Assembly (NCBI GenBank): GCA_050951585.1
Contig: JBMNJI010000002.1
Span: 1 to 64,000 of the forward strand
Direction: 5' to 3'
Origin: UBA3937 sp050951585
GTDB taxonomy: Bacteria > Bacillota > Peptococcia > DRI-13 > DTU073
Length of the DNA: 64,000 nt
Below the pieces are notes generated by a model. It did not search any database. It was not told the origin of the DNA and saw nothing but the letters and a program-made list of their open reading frames with translations. Below, one piece after another: positions 60,362-64,000 of the stretch. The position numbers and the translations under genes were made by a program. How positions within the stretch are numbered: the stretch's first letter is position 1; each line of letters opens with the position of its first letter.

Positions 60362-60447
60362 GCCCATCTCTACCTACTTCCTTTCTCCTTCTCCTGCTGC
60401 TTAATCCCTGCCACAAGCCGGCGGAATGCATCCGCGGACTGTTCTTT

Positions 60448-60837
60448 TTATACTCTCTCTTCCTTCTTTTTCTGCAACTCGGAAATGGCCTTATCATTTT
60501 CCTCCCGGATGACCTTTTTTATTCCGGAAGTAAGTTTTTCCTGACAAGCAAGGCAATAGCGGCCGCTATTGATCGTGATTCCGCAAAGTTCGCATTGTAA
60601 TTTGGCCTGCAGCATTCCCTGGGTTGAAAAACGCCCCTCTTTCAAATAGCGTAAGATTTTATCCTCGGCAATCCCTGTTTTCTCGCTGACTTCCGCAATT
60701 CCCACGCCGGGGTTTTCCGCAATATACTTACGCACAATTTTATAGTTTTCTTCATCAAGCTTTTGGCACGCCGGACAAAGATTTGTCCGAAGATATGTGA
60801 ATACCTGACCGCATTGAGGGCAGTTTCTCAGTTTCAT
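60448..60837 (-). CDS. yvyF: YvyF-family flagellar operon protein
   Basis: A 129-residue protein with two Cys-pair knuckles: CPQCGQVF ... CPAC near the start and CELCG ... CLAC near the end, with a helix-turn-helix-like region between them (GVGIAEVSEKTGIAEDKILR). B. subtilis YvyF sits between comFC and flgM, as here. Function is unknown, possibly a zinc-binding regulatory protein. Confidence 0.88.
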   Translation of the reverse strand: MKLRNCPQCGQVFTYLRTNLCPACQKLDEENYKIVRKYIAENPGVGIAEVSEKTGIAEDKILRYLKEGRFSTQGMLQAKLQCELCGITINSGRYCLACQEKLTSGIKKVIREENDKAISELQKKKEERV

Positions 60838-60903
60838 CGTTCTTCGCTCCTTTACATAGGGTTCTCGCCCATTTCCGCTTCGACTTCTCTAATCTCAATT
60901 CTC

Positions 60904-61689
60904 CTATCTATATTCTCCATGATAAAAATTATTTCCTGCCAGTCTCTTCATCATTTTGATACTAAATCCGGCCGCCCAGGCAATCCCGTAAATTCTCTGC
61001 ACTCCGTTTGTCTCCAACGCGTTCGCGCAGGATAATAAGGTGGCGCCGGTCGTAATGATGTCATCAACCAATAACACACTTGCGGCCGCTTGCCTTTGCT
61101 TGCCCGCAAATTCAAAAGCACCGGCCAGATTCTCCATCCGTTCTTTACGCCCTAACACCGTCTGCGTATGATGGAAATGGCTCCTTTCCAGCGCTTCCTT
61201 CCAGATTGGTTTGTGCAATTCCTCGGCAATCACCTTCGCCAGCAACAAACTTTGGTTAAAGCCCCGTTCCGCTTCTCTGCCGATATAGAGCGGCACAGGG
61301 ACTATGGCTTCAATGGCCCCTTCGATTCCCAGCTCTCTTACCCGGCAAGCCATTAAATACCCTATAGGCAGGGCATTTTCTTTCTTCTTATTATATTTAA
61401 GCTCGTGAATCATTTCGCGAAAGATGCCGTCATAAGGGACGACACTACCGACCTTTAACTCCGAATTCCCCCAATACCGACAATTAGGGCAGGCTTCCCC
61501 TGCGGTAAAAAAGCCGCAGCGGGGACACACCTCTTCTGTTCTCGCAATCGTCATAACACGGGAGACGCATTGCTGACAGACGCCCTTCTGCTTCACTTCA
61601 TTCTCTTTTTTTCCGCAAATCGGGCAGATTGTATTTTCCGGAAAAACCATCCCTAATACCGAATCCGACCAGTCCCGCAAACGACCCAT
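60904..61689 (-). CDS. comFC: ComF family protein (ComFC-like)
   Basis: Phosphoribosyltransferase-like protein needed for natural transformation in Bacillus. The 261-residue protein has Cys pairs near the N-terminus (CPICGKKE, CPRCGFF ... CPNC) and the PRT signature VLLVDDIITTGAT with the following helix. The adjacent comFA helicase gene is absent from the window, so competence itself is not shown. Confidence 0.9.
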   Translation of the reverse strand: MGRLRDWSDSVLGMVFPENTICPICGKKENEVKQKGVCQQCVSRVMTIARTEEVCPRCGFFTAGEACPNCRYWGNSELKVGSVVPYDGIFREMIHELKYNKKKENALPIGYLMACRVRELGIEGAIEAIVPVPLYIGREAERGFNQSLLLAKVIAEELHKPIWKEALERSHFHHTQTVLGRKERMENLAGAFEFAGKQRQAAASVLLVDDIITTGATLLSCANALETNGVQRIYGIAWAAGFSIKMMKRLAGNNFYHGEYR

Positions 61690-61857
61690 CCGCGCACCTC
61701 CCCCTTATCTTCAAAACCCGCCTTTACCAATTTCCCTTGCTATCTTTTTCCTGTCCTTCTTAAATAGTATGCACTCATATAATAAATATTCTCCCTTCTG
61801 CGTATTTTCCCTCTTTTTCGGAAAATTAATATGCAATAACAAAAATTCTTCTAACAT

Positions 61858-61902
61858 GAAAAGCCGCCCCCTAATCAAGAAATGATTCTGAGGCGGCCGG
61901 CA
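61858..61902 (-). terminator. Terminator after codY
   Basis: Imperfect GCCGCC-rich stem (GCCGCCTCAGAATCA / TTGATTAGGGGGCGGC) with TTTTC after it, about 45 bases past the codY stop. The 258-bp comFC-codY gap contains nothing else that I recognise. Confidence 0.75.
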
Positions 61903-61947
61903 AGAGCAGGCCTAGCTGATTATTCCCTGCAGTTTTGTTTATTTCGC

Positions 61948-62691
61948 CTAAATCTGCGCTAACTGTTCATATAAATAATCGTTCAGCACCTTAATATATG
62001 TCCCTTTCATCCCCAGCGAACGGGCATCAATCACCCCGGCGCTTTCCAGCTTCCGCAAGGCATTGACAATGACCGAACGGGTCAGCTTGTATTCTTCCGC
62101 CAGCTTGCTCGCCACCAGAAAACCTTCCGAGCCTTCAATTTCATTAAAAATGTACTTTACTGCCTCTAATTCAGAATAGGAAAGGACCTCTAAAGCCAAC
62201 TGCACAACGGTTTTCTTCCGCACCTCATTTTCCATGCGCTCATTGGCATTGCGCAAAATCTGCATTCCCGCCACGCTGGCCCCGTATTCCGCCAAAATAA
62301 TCTCCGCCGGTGTGTAGGCTTTCTTCTCCCGCGCATACACGACGGTACCCAGCCTTTCCGTACTGCTGAAGACCGGCGCCAGGATGCAGTAATAGTCTGT
62401 GTCTTTGGGAACGAGATTTACTTCGGTATGCGTAAATCCGAACATCCACTGCAGACTTTTCTCGCCAAACTGCCCATCCTTCAGCTCTTCCAGCGGAAAC
62501 AAACCGCCCCGGATCGTCATAATCTCCGTCCTGCCAAGCAATTTTCCGCTTTTGCTGATCAGATAAATACTTGACTCCGTAATCTTCGACAGTTCCTCGG
62601 CAATCATGTTGTAATCCAGAGTTTGTCCTGCTGACTTTTGTAACAGCTGATGCAATACCCGCGTCTTCTCTAACAACAACTGCATTTCCAC
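61948..62691 (-). CDS. codY: Global transcriptional regulator CodY
   Basis: Branched-chain amino acid- and GTP-responsive repressor linking nutrient status to metabolism and development. The 247-residue protein has a GAF domain (about 1-150) and a winged HTH (about 195-240) with ASKLAEEYKLTRSVIVNALR and SLGMKGTYIKVLND, the CodY signature. The start is GTG at 62691 with AGGAGG eight bases upstream. Confidence 0.96.
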   Translation of the reverse strand: MEMQLLLEKTRVLHQLLQKSAGQTLDYNMIAEELSKITESSIYLISKSGKLLGRTEIMTIRGGLFPLEELKDGQFGEKSLQWMFGFTHTEVNLVPKDTDYYCILAPVFSSTERLGTVVYAREKKAYTPAEIILAEYGASVAGMQILRNANERMENEVRKKTVVQLALEVLSYSELEAVKYIFNEIEGSEGFLVASKLAEEYKLTRSVIVNALRKLESAGVIDARSLGMKGTYIKVLNDYLYEQLAQI

Positions 62692-62758
62692 AATAAATTC
62701 CTCCTATTGGCAATTTTATTATTCGTTGTTGTTAGTAGTATTTCCACCATTTAGTAAT

Positions 62759-63136
62759 TTATACTTCAGTTGTTATATTTTGTATAAATAATTGTTCCCC
62801 TTTCTGCAGCTTTTTCTTTTTAACTGTACCCGCGGGCAATTCCAGCACTTGACAGGCCTCTTTTACCAAAGGCGACATTTTGCCGGGCACCATCTCCGGC
62901 AGGATTTCCACAATCGTCCCCGCTGCATCTAAAAAAAGCACATCAATGGCAAAGGACATCAGAAACGTATGCACCTGACGGCAGGGGATCAGCAACAGCC
63001 CTTCCCCCTCCTTTAATTCTTTCCGCAATAATAGGCCCTTTAAACGACGAAAAAAATCGGCGGCAAGCCAAATCTGCCCCCCGATTAATTCTTCCTGCCG
63101 ATAAATCTGTACCGGCTGTCCGTACCTACGAACCAT
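62759..63136 (-). CDS. DUF192 family protein
   Basis: A 125-residue protein of unknown function. Family features are the hydrophobic RLKGLLLRKEL segment, CRQVHTFLMSFAIDVLFLD and the VLELPAGTV region. No signal peptide is apparent in this copy. It lies between tadC and codY; other DUF192 proteins occur near type II/IV secretion genes. Confidence 0.82.
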   Translation of the reverse strand: MVRRYGQPVQIYRQEELIGGQIWLAADFFRRLKGLLLRKELKEGEGLLLIPCRQVHTFLMSFAIDVLFLDAAGTIVEILPEMVPGKMSPLVKEACQVLELPAGTVKKKKLQKGEQLFIQNITTEV

Positions 63137-63175
63137 CTTTCTGCCTCCTTATTGGATATTCACTGATCCTGATAA

Positions 63176-64000
63176 TCACATGCCTGTAAATGTCTTCATG
63201 ATATTGATCAAAGCCGGTCCCAATAAGACGATAAAAATGGTGGGAAAGATAAACAGCACCAACGGGATCAGCATTTTGATCGGTGCTTTCATCGCTTTTT
63301 CCTCAACACGCTGACGCTTCTTTTGCCGGATTTGCTGAGCCTGCGTCCGAATAACCTTGCTAATGGATACGCCCAATTGATCAGCCTGAATCATGGACCC
63401 GATAAATGTAAGCAGGTCTTCCACGCCCGTCCGTTCCCCCAGGTCCTTCAACGCCTGGCGGCGCGATTTTCCCATTTGAATCTCCTTCAGCGTTTTCCGT
63501 AATTCCTCACTTAAAACCCCGGTTGACTTTTCGACCACCCGGGAAACAGCGGAATCAAAACCCAGCCCGGCATCGACGCTGACGGTCAATAAATCCAATA
63601 CTTCCGGCAGTTCTCGCTGAATTGCTTCCTGCCTTGTTCTGATGCGGAAGGTTAGATAGTATTTTCCCGAGAGCGCACTGCATATTCCCCCCATCATCAG
63701 CAACAAAAGCTGAATAATGAGTCCCTTGTGCATGAGAGAAGCAAAAGCCCATCCCCCCAAGGCCAGAAGGATGATCAGGGAAAACTGCAGGGCCTGAAAT
63801 TCATGCGCCTGCAAATTTCCCGGGTTGCCGGCAAACTGGAGCATTTGCTGTAGCTTATCCCGGTTTTTGGCCGGAAGAAAACGGGCCGTTGCCTGGGAAG
63901 CCATTGCCAAAAGCGGCTTGATTACTCTTTCGGAGAAAGGGAGGCTTAGTTCGTCATCTTCGTCATTAACGCGGGCGGATTGGTTACGCACAAGCTTCTG
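63176..64000 (-). CDS. Tad pilus assembly membrane protein TadC (type II secretion F domain), partial
   Basis: C-terminal 275 codons of an inner-membrane T2SS F/TadC protein that assembles Flp-type pili. The T2SSF domain (about 120-250: ELPEVLDLLTVSVDAGLGFD ... LTFIGSMIQADQLGVSISKV) and four membrane helices are visible. The frame is open to position 64000 without a stop, so the true start lies outside the window; a GTG at 63991 is in frame but is likely internal. No other tad gene is seen. Confidence 0.9.
   Translation of the reverse strand, partial: QKLVRNQSARVNDEDDELSLPFSERVIKPLLAMASQATARFLPAKNRDKLQQMLQFAGNPGNLQAHEFQALQFSLIILLALGGWAFASLMHKGLIIQLLLLMMGGICSALSGKYYLTFRIRTRQEAIQRELPEVLDLLTVSVDAGLGFDSAVSRVVEKSTGVLSEELRKTLKEIQMGKSRRQALKDLGERTGVEDLLTFIGSMIQADQLGVSISKVIRTQAQQIRQKKRQRVEEKAMKAPIKMLIPLVLFIFPTIFIVLLGPALINIMKTFTGM

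Noticed and set aside
60294..60497. A 67-residue basic open frame on the minus strand after yvyF
   Set aside because: It overlaps the yvyF 3' end out of frame and is Arg/Lys/Ser-rich in the manner of a shadow frame, with no ribosome site.
1..64000. CRISPR arrays, insertion sequences, tRNA or rRNA genes
   Set aside because: No regularly spaced long repeats, transposase-like frames or tRNA/rRNA signatures were seen apart from tmRNA.

Overview
This window looks like core chromosome of a spore-forming, flagellated member of the Clostridia (a Peptococcaceae/Syntrophomonadales-type Firmicute). The evidence is a GerA-type spore germinant receptor, a Spo0E-like phosphatase, WhiA, CodY, CggR, split transketolase genes, a membrane pyrophosphatase, and a gene order that follows the Bacillus subtilis comFC-yvyF-flgMNKL-(DUF6470)-fliW-csrA-hag-flaG-fliDS-hpf-secA-prfB-ftsEX-ctp/minJ-uvrBA locus. 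The genus is not determined from the sequence. Nearly every gene is on the minus strand, so reading from 64 kb down to 1 follows transcription; the one exception is a two-gene plus-strand unit at 34.2-34.9 kb.

Layout in the direction of transcription. 64-61.9 kb: tadC (cut by the window edge), a DUF192 gene and codY. 61.7-50.8 kb: comFC and the late flagellar genes, ending with a FliT/FlgN-like chaperone gene. Four of these genes (flgM, flgN, flgK, flagellin) carry frame lesions; the others are open. Sigma-D-like promoters precede flgM, flagellin and flaG, and the flagellin leader has two CsrA-type sites next to fliW-csrA. 50.8-50.4 kb: a gene-free AT-rich stretch with two abutting perfect DnaA boxes. 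50.4-48 kb: a polar amino-acid ABC transporter. 47.9-42.7 kb: cspA-type gene, hpf, secA and prfB (with its programmed frameshift). 42.6-40.8 kb: split transketolase. 40.4-34.9 kb: ftsE, ftsX, a murein hydrolase activator, ctpA and a MinJ-like PDZ protein (division and cell-wall functions). 34.9-34.1 kb: the plus-strand unit, which I read as a toxin-antitoxin-like pair. 34-26.6 kb: uvrB, a YbjQ-family gene, uvrA and uvrC (nucleotide excision repair). 26.5-22.4 kb: spo0E-like, a PHP phosphoesterase, rapZ, yvcK and whiA. 22.3-20.5 kb: ferredoxin and rpoN. 20.4-13.1 kb: the glycolytic operon cggR-gap-pgk-tpiA-gpmI-eno behind a recognisable CggR operator, then secG. 12.7-3.4 kb: a block lying between secG and rnr (membrane pyrophosphatase, dynamin-like GTPase, HD protein, GerA-A/C/B/D receptor operon). 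3.3 kb-1: rnr, smpB and ssrA (tmRNA), the trans-translation cluster.

The most unusual items are the plus-strand pair, whose first protein appears to join a Phd-like N-terminus to a HicB-like C-terminus; the DnaA-box cluster far from any dnaA gene; the clustering of frame lesions in the late flagellar genes; and a recurring pattern of short tandem duplications in spacers, mostly just after gene 3' ends. All functional assignments rest on reading the translated sequence and motifs, with no database search.
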